This document shows, piece after piece, positions 53,709-63,262 of a stretch of DNA of 64,000 bases (within the stretch, counting starts at the first letter, position 1; every line of letters begins with the position of its first letter). The stretch is from positions 62,001-126,000 of the forward strand of contig JACKFB010000002.1 of NCBI GenBank assembly GCA_020632695.1, in the 5' to 3' direction. The notes below the pieces were generated by a model. That model searched no databases, was not told the DNA's origin, and worked only from the letters and a program-made list of their open reading frames with translations. The translations under genes were made by a program, and so were the position numbers. Origin of the DNA: Deltaproteobacteria bacterium. GTDB lineage: Bacteria > Myxococcota_A > UBA9042 > PHBI01 > JACKFB01.

Positions 53709-53773
53709 AGGGGTCGCTCCGTCGTCGCTGGGTGAGAGGTGTATCGAAACTGAAACGGTGGATGGCTCGCCGA

Positions 53774-55036
53774 TCATCCCGCGCCGCCGTTCGCGATGAC
53801 CTCGTTCATCTGCATCATGGGCATCAGGATGGCGAACACGAGGAAGGCGACGGAGATGCCCATGATCACGATGACCACGGGCTCCATCACGCTGGTGAGC
53901 TGGGTGATCTTGGAGTCGACCTGGATCTCGTAGCTGTCGGCCACGTTGCCCAGCATCCCCTCGAGCTCACCCGACTTCTCGCCGACGGCGACCATGTGGG
54001 TCACCATCGCCGGGAACTGCCCCGACCGCTTGAGCGGGTCGGCGATCGACTGGCCCTCCTTCACTGCCTCGCGCGCCTCGTCGACCGCGTCGCCCAGCAC
54101 GTTGTTGGTGAGGACCGACCGGCAGATGGTCATGGCGGAGAGGATCGGCACGCCCGAGGCCAGCAGCGTCGACAGCGTCCGGGCGAAGCGGGCGATGTTC
54201 AGCATGCGGATGAGCGGCCCGAACACCGGCACCCGCAGCACGAAGCGGTCCCACTTGGGCTTGCCGTCCTCGGAGCGCCGCCAGCGCGCGAAGGCGCCGA
54301 CGCCGACGATGCCGCCCAGCAGGATCAGCGGCCAGAAGGTCTGGGCGAAGTTGCTGGACCCGATGAGGATGCGGGTGATCAGCGGCAGCTCGGCGCCCAT
54401 CTCGTCGAACATCTCGGAGATCTTGGGCACCACGAAGAGCATCATCAGGCTGACGATGACCATGCCCAGGCCGGCCATGATGATCGGATACATCAGGGCG
54501 CCCATCAGCTTGGCGCGGAGGCGCACCTGGCTCTCGGTGAAGTCGGCCAGGCGGTCGAACACCACGTCCAGGTTCCCCGAGCTCTCGCCCGCGTGGACCA
54601 TGTTCACGTAGAGGTCGCCGAACACCTTGGGGTGCTCGCGCAGCGCGCTGGCGAGGGACGCGCCCTCGCTCACGTCCCGCTTCACGCGCGACATCACGGC
54701 CTTGAGCTTCTTGTTCTCGAGCTGCTCGGAGATGGCGGCGATCGCCTCCACCACCGGGATGCCGGCCCGCGCCAGCGTCGAGAGCTGACGGGTGATCTCG
54801 GCGACCTCCATGATGCTGATGCGCGTGAGCAGCGAGCCCAGGTCGAAGTCCTCGGAGCCCTGCTTCTCGCCGCCCACCTTGCGCTTCTCGCCGCCGCGCG
54901 TGGTCTCGACGTACTCGCTGATGAACACGCCGTCGCGCCGGAGCTGCTCCTTCAGGTCGCGCGGGTTGTCCGCGTCGACGACGCCGGTCGTCTGCTTCCC
55001 TTTGGAATTCAGGCCTTTGTAGTGATAGAGCGGCAT
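53774..55036 (-). CDS. gspF: type II secretion inner-membrane platform protein GspF
   Basis: A 420-residue polytopic protein. Two cytoplasmic T2SSF helical domains (ITRQLSTLARAGIPVVEAI near 80; FARTLSTLLASGVPILSAM near 285) flank three membrane helices (LMGALMYPIIMAGLGMVIVS; FWPLILLGGIVGVGAF; PVVIVIMGISVAFLVFAIL). It opens with PLYHYKGLNSKGKQTTG as usual. Typical length. Confidence 0.95.
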   Translation of the reverse strand: MPLYHYKGLNSKGKQTTGVVDADNPRDLKEQLRRDGVFISEYVETTRGGEKRKVGGEKQGSEDFDLGSLLTRISIMEVAEITRQLSTLARAGIPVVEAIAAISEQLENKKLKAVMSRVKRDVSEGASLASALREHPKVFGDLYVNMVHAGESSGNLDVVFDRLADFTESQVRLRAKLMGALMYPIIMAGLGMVIVSLMMLFVVPKISEMFDEMGAELPLITRILIGSSNFAQTFWPLILLGGIVGVGAFARWRRSEDGKPKWDRFVLRVPVFGPLIRMLNIARFARTLSTLLASGVPILSAMTICRSVLTNNVLGDAVDEAREAVKEGQSIADPLKRSGQFPAMVTHMVAVGEKSGELEGMLGNVADSYEIQVDSKITQLTSVMEPVVIVIMGISVAFLVFAILMPMMQMNEVIANGGAG

Positions 55037-55089
55037 CTCTCTCGGGGGGGATGAGCGTCAGGGTCGCGCGGGCGCGGCGGACGCGAAGG

Positions 55090-56829
55090 TCAGTGATCCT
55101 CGGCGGTCACGCGCATGACCTCGTCGATGGTCGTGAGGCCGTCGAGCACCTTGAGGGCGCCGTCCTCGCGCAGCGTCTTCATGCCCGCCTCGGTGGCCAC
55201 GCGCTTGAGCACGTTGGCCGGCGCGTTCTGCATCACCTGCGAGCGTACCTCGTCGCCGACCAGCATCATCTCGTGGATGCCTTTTCGCCCGCGGTAGCCG
55301 GAGCCGAAGCACTCCTCGCAGCCGGCGGCCCTGTAGAAGGTGTGCTCGCGCAGCACCGCCTCGGGGTCGGCGTAGCCGATCTTCTCCAGCTCGTCGCGCA
55401 GCGGGACGTAGGGCTCGCGGCAGGTCTTGCAGAGCTGGCGCACCAGCCGCTGCCCCATGACGGCGATGACCGACGACGCCGAGAGGAAGGGCTCCACGCC
55501 CATGTCGGTCAGGCGGGTGAAGGCGCCGGGCGCGTCGTTGGTGTGCAGGGTGGCGAAGACGAGGTGGCCGGTCAGCGCGGCCTGGATGGCGTTCTCCGCC
55601 GTCTCCAGGTCGCGGATCTCGCCGATGAGCACGACGTCCGGGTCCTGGCGCAGGATGGCGCGCAGCCCGCGGGCGAAGGTGAAGTCGATCTTCCGGTTCA
55701 CCTGCATCTGCCCGATGCCCTGGATCTGGTACTCGACCGGGTCCTCGATGGTGAGGATGTTCTTGTCGGGCGTGTTGATGCGCGACAGCGCCGCGTAGAG
55801 CGTCGTCGTCTTGCCCGAGCCGGTGGGGCCGGTGACCAGGATGATGCCGTGGGGGCGCTCGATGAGGGTCTCGATGACCCGCAGGTTCTCGTCGCGGAAG
55901 CCCAGCGAGGTCAGGTCGAGGATCACCGACTGCTTGTCGAGGATACGCAGCACGATGCGCTCGCCGTAGCTGGTCGGCACCGTCGACAGGCGCAGGTCCA
56001 CGTCGCGGCCGGCGATCTTGATGCGGATGCGGCCGTCCTGAGGCAGCCGCTTCTCGGCGATGTTCAGGTTGCCCATGATCTTGATGCGGCTGGCGATGGA
56101 CGCCTGGAAGCGCTTGGGCGCCTGGACGATCTCCTTGAGCACGCCGTCCTTGCGGAAGCGCACCATGATCGAGCGCTCGAAGGGCTCGATGTGGATGTCG
56201 GAGGCGCGCTCCTTGATCGCCTGGTTCAGGATCGAGTTGACCAGGCGGATGATCGGCGCCTCGTCGTCCTCGTCGAGGATGTCCTTGGTCTGCTCCTCCA
56301 GATCGTGGGCGATGGTGCCCAGATCCTCCTCGTTGAGGTCGTCGACCACCTGGTCGGCGCCGGCGCGCCGGTCGAACACCCGGTGCATCGCCGCCTGCAC
56401 CGCGCTGGCCGGGGCGACGACCAGCTCGACCTCGCGGTTGAAGAGCACGCGCAGGTCGTCCACCGCAGCCACGTTGAGCGGATCACTGACCGCGACCCGC
56501 AGGATGTCCTCGTCCTCAGGCGCCTCGAGCGGCAGGAAGCCGTTCTGGCGGACGTAGCCGAGCGTCATCCCCGAGACCAGCTTCGGATCGATGCGGTCGG
56601 CGTCCAGCGTCTCGGTGTAGCGGAGGCCGAGCTGGCTCGACAGCGCGCGCGCCACGTCACGCTCGTCGACGGCCTGCATCGCCATCAGGATCTCGCCCAG
56701 GCGTCCGCCCTTGTCCCGCTGGACCTCCAGGGCGTTCTGCACCGACGCGTCCGAAGCGACGCCCATCTCGACCAGGATCTCGCCGATGCGACGAGGTCCG
56801 GGTCGGCTCTCGATCCCCGCGACCGCCAT
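55090..56829 (-). CDS. gspE: type II secretion ATPase GspE
   Basis: A 579-residue hexameric ATPase that powers the pseudopilus. An N-terminal GspE-N domain (IGEILVEMGVASDASVQNAL), then the N2D domain, Walker A GPTGSGKT with K340, Asp box, Walker B RQDPDVVLIGEIRD, His box HLVFATLHTNDAPGAF, and the CxxC...CxxC zinc site (CKTC, CEEC). The ATG at 56829 is one base past the gspD stop; an ATG four codons earlier is possible. Confidence 0.95.
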   Translation of the reverse strand: MAVAGIESRPGPRRIGEILVEMGVASDASVQNALEVQRDKGGRLGEILMAMQAVDERDVARALSSQLGLRYTETLDADRIDPKLVSGMTLGYVRQNGFLPLEAPEDEDILRVAVSDPLNVAAVDDLRVLFNREVELVVAPASAVQAAMHRVFDRRAGADQVVDDLNEEDLGTIAHDLEEQTKDILDEDDEAPIIRLVNSILNQAIKERASDIHIEPFERSIMVRFRKDGVLKEIVQAPKRFQASIASRIKIMGNLNIAEKRLPQDGRIRIKIAGRDVDLRLSTVPTSYGERIVLRILDKQSVILDLTSLGFRDENLRVIETLIERPHGIILVTGPTGSGKTTTLYAALSRINTPDKNILTIEDPVEYQIQGIGQMQVNRKIDFTFARGLRAILRQDPDVVLIGEIRDLETAENAIQAALTGHLVFATLHTNDAPGAFTRLTDMGVEPFLSASSVIAVMGQRLVRQLCKTCREPYVPLRDELEKIGYADPEAVLREHTFYRAAGCEECFGSGYRGRKGIHEMMLVGDEVRSQVMQNAPANVLKRVATEAGMKTLREDGALKVLDGLTTIDEVMRVTAEDH

Positions 56830-56830
56830 G

Positions 56831-59608
56831 CTATCTCTCATCTTCCTGAGGCGGCGGCGTCTCGCCGTCACCTCCGGCAGGCGGCGCCGCGCCCTGGCCA
56901 CGCGGGGCGGGCACGCCCTCGGTAGGATCGTATTCGATGTCGTGGGTCTCCGGCGGCCCGACCGTGTCGAAGTCGGACGCCTCGAACACCGACTGCTCGC
57001 GGAGCTGACGCTCGGCCTTGGCGTGCTCCACCGTCTCGTGGATCTCCTCGAGCAGGCCGGTCTTCTTGCGATAGTCGAGGCCGCCGTCGAACTCCTTGGC
57101 CCGCAGCGCCATCACCCGCGCCATCTCGGTGTACTCCTTGCGCCGCTGCTCGTGGATCCGCTTGAGATCGCTGGGGTCCTTGATGACGTGCGGCACGATG
57201 ATGACCAGCAGGTTGCGCTTCTCGATGGTGGTCGAGGTGCGGCGGAAGATGGCGCCGAGCAGGGGGATGTCGCCGAGGAAGGGCACCTTCTCGGTGGACT
57301 TGGTCTCCTGGTCGCGGATGAGGCCGCCGATGACCACCGGCTGGCCGTCCCGCACGACCACCACGTTGCGCACCTGCCGCGTCGAGGTGATGGGCGCGTC
57401 GGCGAAGAAGCCGTCGAGGTTGTCGAGGCTCTGGTCGATCTCCAGGCGCACGAAGTCCGAGGCGTTCACCTGGGGCGTGATGCGCAGGGTGAGGTCGATG
57501 TCGACGTACTGGACCTGGCTGCCGAGGCCGCCCAGCCCGGCGAGGCTGCCCAGGCCGCCCAGCCCGCCGAGCGCGCTGGTGTCGGTGCCGGTGAGCCCGG
57601 CCAGCGACGAGATGTTGCCCAGGCCGCCCAGCGAGGAGTTGCGGTAGGGCTGGCGCTGGCCGACCTGGATCTCCGCCTCCTCGTTCTCGACGGTGAGGAT
57701 GTGCGGCGTCGACAGCACGTTGACGTTGCTGGTGGTCTGCAGCGCCTTGAGCAGGAAGCCGAACTGGGGGATCGAGAAGGTGCCCGCCGCGGTGCCGCCG
57801 CTGTCTCCCGCGGGCACGTCCAGCAGCGGTCCCTGGAGGCCCAGCGCGCCGCCGCCCGACGACAGGGTCGACAGCGCCGACGACACGTCGAGGCCCAGGC
57901 CGCCGACGCCGAAGAGCAGGGGCAGGGTGTTGCCGGCCACGTCGACCGTGGCGCCGCCCGAGCCGCTGATGCCGATGTCGCGCTGCTTGTTCTGCGAGAT
58001 CTCCATGATGATCGCTTCGACGTAGACCTGCTTGCGGCGCACGTCGAGCTGCCGGATCACCTTCTGGAGCGCGAGGTAGTCCTTGAGGGTGGACTCGATG
58101 ATCAGCGAGTTGGTCGGCTCGTAGGGCGTGATCTTCAGCTCGCCCTCGAAGAGGGTGGCCGAGCCGGCTCCCGCAGCGCCTGCTGCCGCCGCCGCCGCGC
58201 CCTGGCCGCGTGCGCCACCCCGGGTCGAGCGGCTGCTGGCCTGCCCCGACGCCAGCGCCGACAGGGCCGAGGCGATCTCGTCGGCCTTGGCGTTCTCGAG
58301 CGGGTGGATGTGGATCTGCCCCTCACCGGGGATCGGCACGTCGATCTTGCGGATGAGGCGGTCGACGCGGAGGTAGGCCGAGCGGCTGGCGACCAGGATG
58401 ATCGAGTTGGTGCGCTCGTCGGCCAGCATCTTCGAGATGCGAACGCTGGTGATGTCGCCCTCGGTGGCGCCGACCACGGAGCTGGGCGACTCCTGCTGGG
58501 CCGCGGCCGCCTGACGTCCGCGCGCGGCGGCCCGGGCCGCGCGCGCGGCGGCCACCGGGCTGACCGGGGTCGGCGAGTTGCCCTGCGTCTGGAACAGGCT
58601 GGTCATGATCTGCAGCACCTGCTGCGCGTCGGCGTACTGGATGGGGCGTATCCAGATCTTCTCCTTGCCGACCGGGACGTCGAGCTCGCCGATGAGCTTG
58701 AGCAGGCGGCGGATGTTCGTGCCGGTGTCGGTGAGGATGATGGTGTTGGTCGGCGCGTAGATGGTGACGTCGGCGGCCTTGGTCTTGAACTTGTCGATGA
58801 CCGGCAGGATCTCCTGCGCCTCGACGTGCTCGAGCTGGATGAGGCGCGTCACGATGCGGTCGTCGTTGGGGCCCTGCTTGCCCACCGGGAAGATGGGGGC
58901 GCCCTGCTGGCGCGCCTCGCCGTTGGGGACGATCTCGAGGAAGCTGCCATTGGGCACGATGGTCAGGCCGTTGGCCTCGAGCGCCGAGAGGTACGCCTTG
59001 TAGGCCTCGTAGGCCGTCACCGGCTTGGGGCTGAGGATCGAGACCGTGGCGGCCTTGTTGGCGCCCGAGGTCAGGATGAAGTTCTGCTCGGTGATGCAGG
59101 AGATGAACTTCGTCAGGTCGCCCAGGGCGATCTCGTTGAAGTCCAGGCGGATCTTCGCGTCCAGCGGCACCTTGCGGCAGCGGGCCTTGGCGCCCTCGGC
59201 GAAGTTCGGCGTCCACTCGATGACGTCCTCGGCCTCCTTGGCCAGCTTCTCGGTGGCGCTGGCCGGGGTCTCGGCGCCCAGGGTCTTCGGGTCGAAGTCG
59301 ATCTTCTTCGCGCCCGAATCCAGGACGCCCGCCTTCTTGCCGCCGACGCGCACGACGCCGCCGGCCTCGTCACCCTCGTCCTCGCCCTCGTCTGCCGCGT
59401 CCGCGGCCGCCGGCACCCCGGCCGGGAGCCGGGCGCGGAGCCGCGCGTCCCGGGCCTCCTCCGGCGTGAGCGTCGGGACCCGGGGTGCGGCGGCGGGCCG
59501 TGCCGCGGCGGGCAGGGTCTGCGCGGAGACCGCGTGCGTCTCGGGGAGCAAGCCCAGCGCCAGCAGCAGGCCAAGCGCGGAGCGGAGCGGCGTGATGTGC
59601 CTCGTCAT
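56831..59608 (-). CDS. gspD: type II secretion outer-membrane secretin GspD
   Basis: A 925-residue secretin that forms the outer-membrane gate. A signal peptide (GLLLALGLLPETHAVSA) is followed by about 100 low-complexity residues, then N0 and N1-N3 domains (FNEIALGDLTKFISCITEQN; IYAPTNTIILTDTG), and the secretin domain near 540-830 (VYVEAIIMEISQNKQRD; DGQPVVIGGLIRDQETK; VPFLGDIPLLGAIFRRTS). The C-terminal S-domain is Pro/Asp-rich. The N-terminal extension is larger than normal. It may need a pilotin, none of which is recognised here. Confidence 0.95.
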   Translation of the reverse strand: MTRHITPLRSALGLLLALGLLPETHAVSAQTLPAAARPAAAPRVPTLTPEEARDARLRARLPAGVPAAADAADEGEDEGDEAGGVVRVGGKKAGVLDSGAKKIDFDPKTLGAETPASATEKLAKEAEDVIEWTPNFAEGAKARCRKVPLDAKIRLDFNEIALGDLTKFISCITEQNFILTSGANKAATVSILSPKPVTAYEAYKAYLSALEANGLTIVPNGSFLEIVPNGEARQQGAPIFPVGKQGPNDDRIVTRLIQLEHVEAQEILPVIDKFKTKAADVTIYAPTNTIILTDTGTNIRRLLKLIGELDVPVGKEKIWIRPIQYADAQQVLQIMTSLFQTQGNSPTPVSPVAAARAARAAARGRQAAAAQQESPSSVVGATEGDITSVRISKMLADERTNSIILVASRSAYLRVDRLIRKIDVPIPGEGQIHIHPLENAKADEIASALSALASGQASSRSTRGGARGQGAAAAAAGAAGAGSATLFEGELKITPYEPTNSLIIESTLKDYLALQKVIRQLDVRRKQVYVEAIIMEISQNKQRDIGISGSGGATVDVAGNTLPLLFGVGGLGLDVSSALSTLSSGGGALGLQGPLLDVPAGDSGGTAAGTFSIPQFGFLLKALQTTSNVNVLSTPHILTVENEEAEIQVGQRQPYRNSSLGGLGNISSLAGLTGTDTSALGGLGGLGSLAGLGGLGSQVQYVDIDLTLRITPQVNASDFVRLEIDQSLDNLDGFFADAPITSTRQVRNVVVVRDGQPVVIGGLIRDQETKSTEKVPFLGDIPLLGAIFRRTSTTIEKRNLLVIIVPHVIKDPSDLKRIHEQRRKEYTEMARVMALRAKEFDGGLDYRKKTGLLEEIHETVEHAKAERQLREQSVFEASDFDTVGPPETHDIEYDPTEGVPAPRGQGAAPPAGGDGETPPPQEDER

Positions 59609-59702
59609 GCGTTCGTGCACCCGGTCAGTACCTTGGAGTCACGTGCGCCAGGGGCGCCTGGACGGAACTCTGCGCTCAGGAGACGGAACATCCGTCCGAG
59701 CG

Positions 59703-60686
59703 TCACTTGATCGAATAGTTGAGCTGCTTGGGCTGCCCGCGGCGCTCGATCTCGACGTTCAAGGCCGAGGAGCTCTTGAGCTGGTCGAAGAGCTCCAGCG
59801 CCTTGTTGGGGCTGTCGATGGGGCGACCGTTGATCGACTTGATCACGTCGCCGCTGCGGATGCCGATGGAACGGTAGAGGCTGCCCGGCCGGACGCCGAC
59901 CAGCTTGAAGCCCTCGTACTTGCCGTTGCGATAATTGGGCACCACGCGAGCCTGGGTGCCCAGCGACGAGAGGTCCTGGAGCTGCTGGTCCAGCATCGCC
60001 TTGTCCAGCTCGTAGTCGTAGGGGCCCGTCTTCTTCACGCCGTGGCTGTAGTCGGGCTTGCTGGAGGCGTCGCTCGTCTGCACCGGCCTCGGCCGCACGG
60101 GCGTCGGCCGGACGGCCCGCGGGATCCCCGGCGCCCCGGCGCGCCCGGGCGCCGACTCGGGGCTCTTGTCGCTCCAGAGCTTCACGACCTTCAGGATCGC
60201 GTTCTCCTTCACGATGATGTGGCGCGGCGCGATGGCGACCACCTCGGCCTGCCCGTCCAGCAGCGAGGTGCCGACCCAGGCCAGCTCGTTCTTGCCGTCG
60301 ATGGAGAGCGTCGCCATCGAGGTCTCGGCGTCGCTGTGCACCAGGGTGCCCATGAGATCGATGGGCAGCTCGCTCTCCTGGAGGTCGCCGTCCTGCTGGG
60401 GCGGCGGCGTCTCCTCGACGACGACGTCCGGCGGCTCCTCGTCGTGGGTCGCCAGGTCGAACACCTTGCGCTCGGCCAGCGTCGTCGCGGCCTGCAGCTC
60501 GCCTGAGACACGCCCGGTGGCCAGGATCGCCGCGTCCTCGCCGTCGGTGTTGGACTTGGGCGGCTCGGGCACGATGAAGAGCGCCGCGCCAGCGATGCTG
60601 CTCACCGCCGAGGCGGCCATCCAGGCCAACAACGCTACGAAGGCGAGGTTGACGGCCCAGAAGTACTTCTTGAAGAGTGCGCTCAT
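59703..60686 (-). CDS. gspC: type II secretion protein GspC
   Basis: A 327-residue inner-membrane protein linking platform and secretin. A membrane helix (FWAVNLAFVALLAWMAASAV) near residues 8-40, a Pro/Glu-rich linker, the HR domain (IDLMGTLVHSDAETSMATLS), and a C-terminal PDZ domain (LVGVRPGSLYRSIGIRSGDV, INGRPIDSPNKALELF). It heads the operon. No ribosome site is evident, and the sigma-54 site just upstream would leave a leader of about 8 nt. Confidence 0.9.
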   Translation of the reverse strand: MSALFKKYFWAVNLAFVALLAWMAASAVSSIAGAALFIVPEPPKSNTDGEDAAILATGRVSGELQAATTLAERKVFDLATHDEEPPDVVVEETPPPQQDGDLQESELPIDLMGTLVHSDAETSMATLSIDGKNELAWVGTSLLDGQAEVVAIAPRHIIVKENAILKVVKLWSDKSPESAPGRAGAPGIPRAVRPTPVRPRPVQTSDASSKPDYSHGVKKTGPYDYELDKAMLDQQLQDLSSLGTQARVVPNYRNGKYEGFKLVGVRPGSLYRSIGIRSGDVIKSINGRPIDSPNKALELFDQLKSSSALNVEIERRGQPKQLNYSIK

Positions 60687-60703
60687 AGACACTGGAGACC
60701 CCA

Positions 60704-60719
60704 AGCAAGTTTGGTGCCA
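60704..60719 (-). promoter_or_regulatory. sigma-54 promoter of the gspC-N operon
   Basis: On the minus strand TGGCAC (60714-60719), five bases, TTGCT (60704-60708): a full match to the TGGCAC-N5-TTGCW consensus. Transcription would begin near 60694, about 8 nt before the gspC start codon. Confidence 0.7.
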
Positions 60720-60765
60720 GTTGAGACGGACGGGTCGGAGCGGCGTCACGCCCTGGGCTGGCGCA

Positions 60766-60837
60766 GCGATCGGGGCCGTGAGCATGATGAGGGGCGATCG
60801 GGCCCGGGCGCCAGAATGGCAGCCGACGCGCGATCGG
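60766..60837. promoter_or_regulatory. three GCGATCGG sites, possible enhancer of gspC
   Basis: Identical GCGATCGG octamers at 60766, 60794 and 60830, each around the palindrome CGATCG, lie about 72-143 bp upstream of the predicted sigma-54 start. That is the usual range for activator sites. They also lie upstream of the divergent hydrolase gene. Confidence 0.45.
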
Positions 60838-60885
60838 ATAGCCTGCGCCGTGTCAGATTGGCAAGACGGGTCTGGAGGCAGAAAG

Positions 60886-61887
60886 ATGAAGGCTCTCGCG
60901 GGGTGTGCAGGCGCCGGACCCCAGGCGCTGGTCGCGCTGCTGGTGGCGGTGGGGGCGTGGTCGGGTCCGGGCTGCCGCGGATCCCAGGCGCCCGCCGAGA
61001 TCGCGCCGCCGGCCCAGCCCGCGCCGGCTGCGGCCTCGGCCGCGGCTCCGCCCGCCGGCGCCCAGGGCGGCGACATAGCCCAGCCCGCGGCCCAGCCCGC
61101 GGCCCAGCCAGCGCGCCCCGCCGCCGCGCGGGCACCCCGGACCCCGCTGCTCATCCAGCGCGAGGGCGACCCCACCGGCCCGCTGCCCTACCTGGTGCTC
61201 GAGCCGGCCAGCGCGCGCGCCGACCTGCCGGTGGTCATCGCGCTGCACGGTCGAGGCGACCGCGCCGAGCAGTTCGCCCGCCTCGCCGAGGCCCTGCACG
61301 TGCCCCTCCGCTTCGTGGTCGTCCGCGCGCCTCTGCCCTGGGGGCCCAGCGCCGGCAGGCAGTGGTTCGACTCCGACTCGCCCGACGGCGACGCGCAGAT
61401 CGCCGCCCGCACCGACGAGCTGGCCGGCCTGGCCGATCGCCTCCACGAGGCCTGGCCCGACGCGCCCAAGCCGCTGCTCCTCGGGTTCAGCCAGGGGGCC
61501 ATGCTCACGCTGCAGGCCGTCGCCCGGCACCCCGAACGCTTCGGCGCCGCCGTGGCCCTGTCGGGGATGCTGCCGCTCGCCAAGGGCAACGCGAAGGCCA
61601 AGGCGCCCGTCCCGACGTTGGTGACCGTGGGCGCGCACGACCCGGTGGTGGCGCCCGAGCGGACCCGCGCCGCCGCCGAGGCCCTGAAGGCGTTGGGGCA
61701 CGCGCCGGAGCTCTTCGAGTTCGATGGCGGCCACGCCGTGCCCCGCAGCGTCGTGGCCCGCGTGCGCGCCTTCTTGCGCGAGCACGCGGGCCTCGGCGCC
61801 GACGACGAGGCGGCGCCGTCGGCGGGCGCGCCGCCCTCGACGGGGACGCCGCCCGCCGGCGAGCCCCCTACTGGCACACCGCGTTGA
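60886..61887 (+). CDS. exported alpha/beta hydrolase (carboxylesterase/phospholipase type)
   Basis: A 333-residue hydrolase. ATG preceded by GGAGG. A signal segment (ALVALLVAVGAWSGPGC) with a poor lipobox is followed by an Ala/Pro/Gln-rich spacer to residue 85. The fold has VVIALHGRGD, the nucleophile S202 in GFSQGAM, D252 in AHDPVV and H283 in GGHAVP, forming the catalytic triad. It resembles the small phospholipase/carboxylesterase family. Its 3' end overlaps the end of the convergent lipoprotein gene by 20 bp. Substrate unknown. Confidence 0.85.
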   Translation: MKALAGCAGAGPQALVALLVAVGAWSGPGCRGSQAPAEIAPPAQPAPAAASAAAPPAGAQGGDIAQPAAQPAAQPARPAAARAPRTPLLIQREGDPTGPLPYLVLEPASARADLPVVIALHGRGDRAEQFARLAEALHVPLRFVVVRAPLPWGPSAGRQWFDSDSPDGDAQIAARTDELAGLADRLHEAWPDAPKPLLLGFSQGAMLTLQAVARHPERFGAAVALSGMLPLAKGNAKAKAPVPTLVTVGAHDPVVAPERTRAAAEALKALGHAPELFEFDGGHAVPRSVVARVRAFLREHAGLGADDEAAPSAGAPPSTGTPPAGEPPTGTPR

Positions 61888-63151
61888 GGCAGTCGCCGCC
61901 GCCGCAGTCCGAGGCGCCGGTGCACTGGACCTTCTGGTGGCAGAAGCCGAACTGGCACAGGGCCTCGAAGCCGCAGTCGCTGGCGGCGCCGCACTTGGGG
62001 AGGCACTTGCCGTCGAAGCAGCCCTCGCCGCCGGCACAGGAGGCCGGCCCGCTGCACTCGATGACCGGCGTGACGTCGGCGACGCACAGCGCCTCGTCAC
62101 AGCGCTGGTGCTCAGGACACTCGAAGTCCTCGGCGCAGGTCACGTAGCAGAGCCCCTCGATGCAGACCCGCCCCGGACCGCACTCTCCATTGAAGGTGCA
62201 CTGGACCTCCGGAGCCGTAGTCGGCCAGCAGCGCCCCGACTCGCACGCCTGCATCGGAGGGCAAGCGCCGATCGCGTCGCAGCCGAAGTAGCAGCCCCCG
62301 TTGAGGCAAGCGCCATCCGCACCGCAATCCTGCGCCACGACACACTGCTCGCCCGGGTGGTCCGGAAGCGGCGGACCCACATCGTCACCGCCGGCGGCAC
62401 CGTCACTGCCGGCCCCGGAGTCGGTCCCGGCCCCGGAGTCAGCCGCGGTCCCGGAGTCGGCCCCGGCCCCGGAGTCGGCCGCGGTCCCGGAGTCAGCCGC
62501 GGTCCCGGAGTCAGCCGCGGTCCCGGAGTCAGCCGCGGTCCCGGAGTCGGCCGCGGTCCCGGAGTCGGCCCCGGTCCCGGAGTCGGTCCCGGCCCCGGCG
62601 TCGGTCCCGGTCCCGGAGTCAGCCGCGGTCCCGGAGTCGGCCGCGGTCCCGGAGTCGGCCGCGGTCCCGGAGTCGGTCCCGGTCCCGGAGTCGGCCCCGG
62701 CCCCGGAGTCGGTCCCGGCCCCGGCATCGGCTCCCCCACCCCCGCCTCCGCCGCCCGTCGTCGCGTCCGCGCCGCCACCGCCACCGGGCTTGCCGCCCGG
62801 CGTCGCGACGCACAGGCCGTTCGACGCGCACACCTGTCCGGCGGCGCAGTCGGTGTGGGCGGTGCACACGGTCGCGCCTCCGCCTCCGCCGGTCGTGGCC
62901 GCCGGCAGGCAGCGCTGGTCCGCCGAGCAGAAGCGCCCGATGGGGCACTGATCGGTCGCGTCGCAGCGGTACTCGGCGCAGAAGCCGGCGTCGCAGTGGT
63001 AGCAGCCGTCGGGGTCGCAGACCATCTCCTCGTAGGTGCGGTCGTTGGACCCGGAGGATCTGGATCCCGAGGAGTCGAAGCCGAAGGAGCTGCAGGCCGC
63101 CAGGCCCAGGCCGAGCATGGCGGGGATGATGAGCTGGGCGGAACGGAACAT
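61868..63151 (-). CDS. Cys-rich lipoprotein with hexapeptide repeat linker
   Basis: A 427-residue exported protein. ATG at 63151 follows AGGAGG. A signal peptide with lipobox GLAAC anchors it. The N-terminal module has Cys pairs (CDPDGCYHCDAGFC), then two short Cys motifs and a Gly-rich stretch. The linker holds about 18 copies of a six-residue Ala/Thr-Asp-Ser-Gly unit. The C-terminal 180 residues carry repeated EGF/dickkopf-like Cys modules (CGADGACLNGGCYFGC; CGPGRVCIEGLCYVTC). A surface-exposed protein is inferred. The neighbouring T2SS would be a fitting exporter, but that is not shown. Confidence 0.8.
   Translation of the reverse strand: MFRSAQLIIPAMLGLGLAACSSFGFDSSGSRSSGSNDRTYEEMVCDPDGCYHCDAGFCAEYRCDATDQCPIGRFCSADQRCLPAATTGGGGGATVCTAHTDCAAGQVCASNGLCVATPGGKPGGGGGADATTGGGGGGGGADAGAGTDSGAGADSGTGTDSGTAADSGTAADSGTAADSGTGTDAGAGTDSGTGADSGTAADSGTAADSGTAADSGTAADSGTAADSGAGADSGTAADSGAGTDSGAGSDGAAGGDDVGPPLPDHPGEQCVVAQDCGADGACLNGGCYFGCDAIGACPPMQACESGRCWPTTAPEVQCTFNGECGPGRVCIEGLCYVTCAEDFECPEHQRCDEALCVADVTPVIECSGPASCAGGEGCFDGKCLPKCGAASDCGFEALCQFGFCHQKVQCTGASDCGGGDCLNAVCQ
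62400..62745 (-). repeat. 18-bp tandem repeat encoding a (A/T)xxDSG linker
   Basis: About 18 near-identical 18-bp units built on GGTCCCGGAGTCAGCCGC, coding TAADSG or AGADSG on the minus strand. Variation is mostly synonymous or Ala/Thr/Gly exchange. Such identity at DNA level suggests recent expansion and likely length variation. Confidence 0.75.
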
Positions 63152-63262
63152 GCATGACCTCCTGGGGCAGTCGCCGGAGCGCGGGGGCTGATGTGGGGCT
63201 GCGACGCGGTCGCGGCGCGTCCATTCAAGGCCCGCCCGACGACGGCACCGAAGGCACCGAGG

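Noticed and set aside
62400..62745. Regular repeats that could look like a CRISPR array
   Set aside because: Units are 18 bp with no spacers, lie in frame in a coding region, and no cas gene is nearby.
63220..63260. Minus-strand GG-N10-GC site before the Cys-rich lipoprotein
   Set aside because: Spacing fits sigma-54 but the surrounding bases match the consensus poorly.
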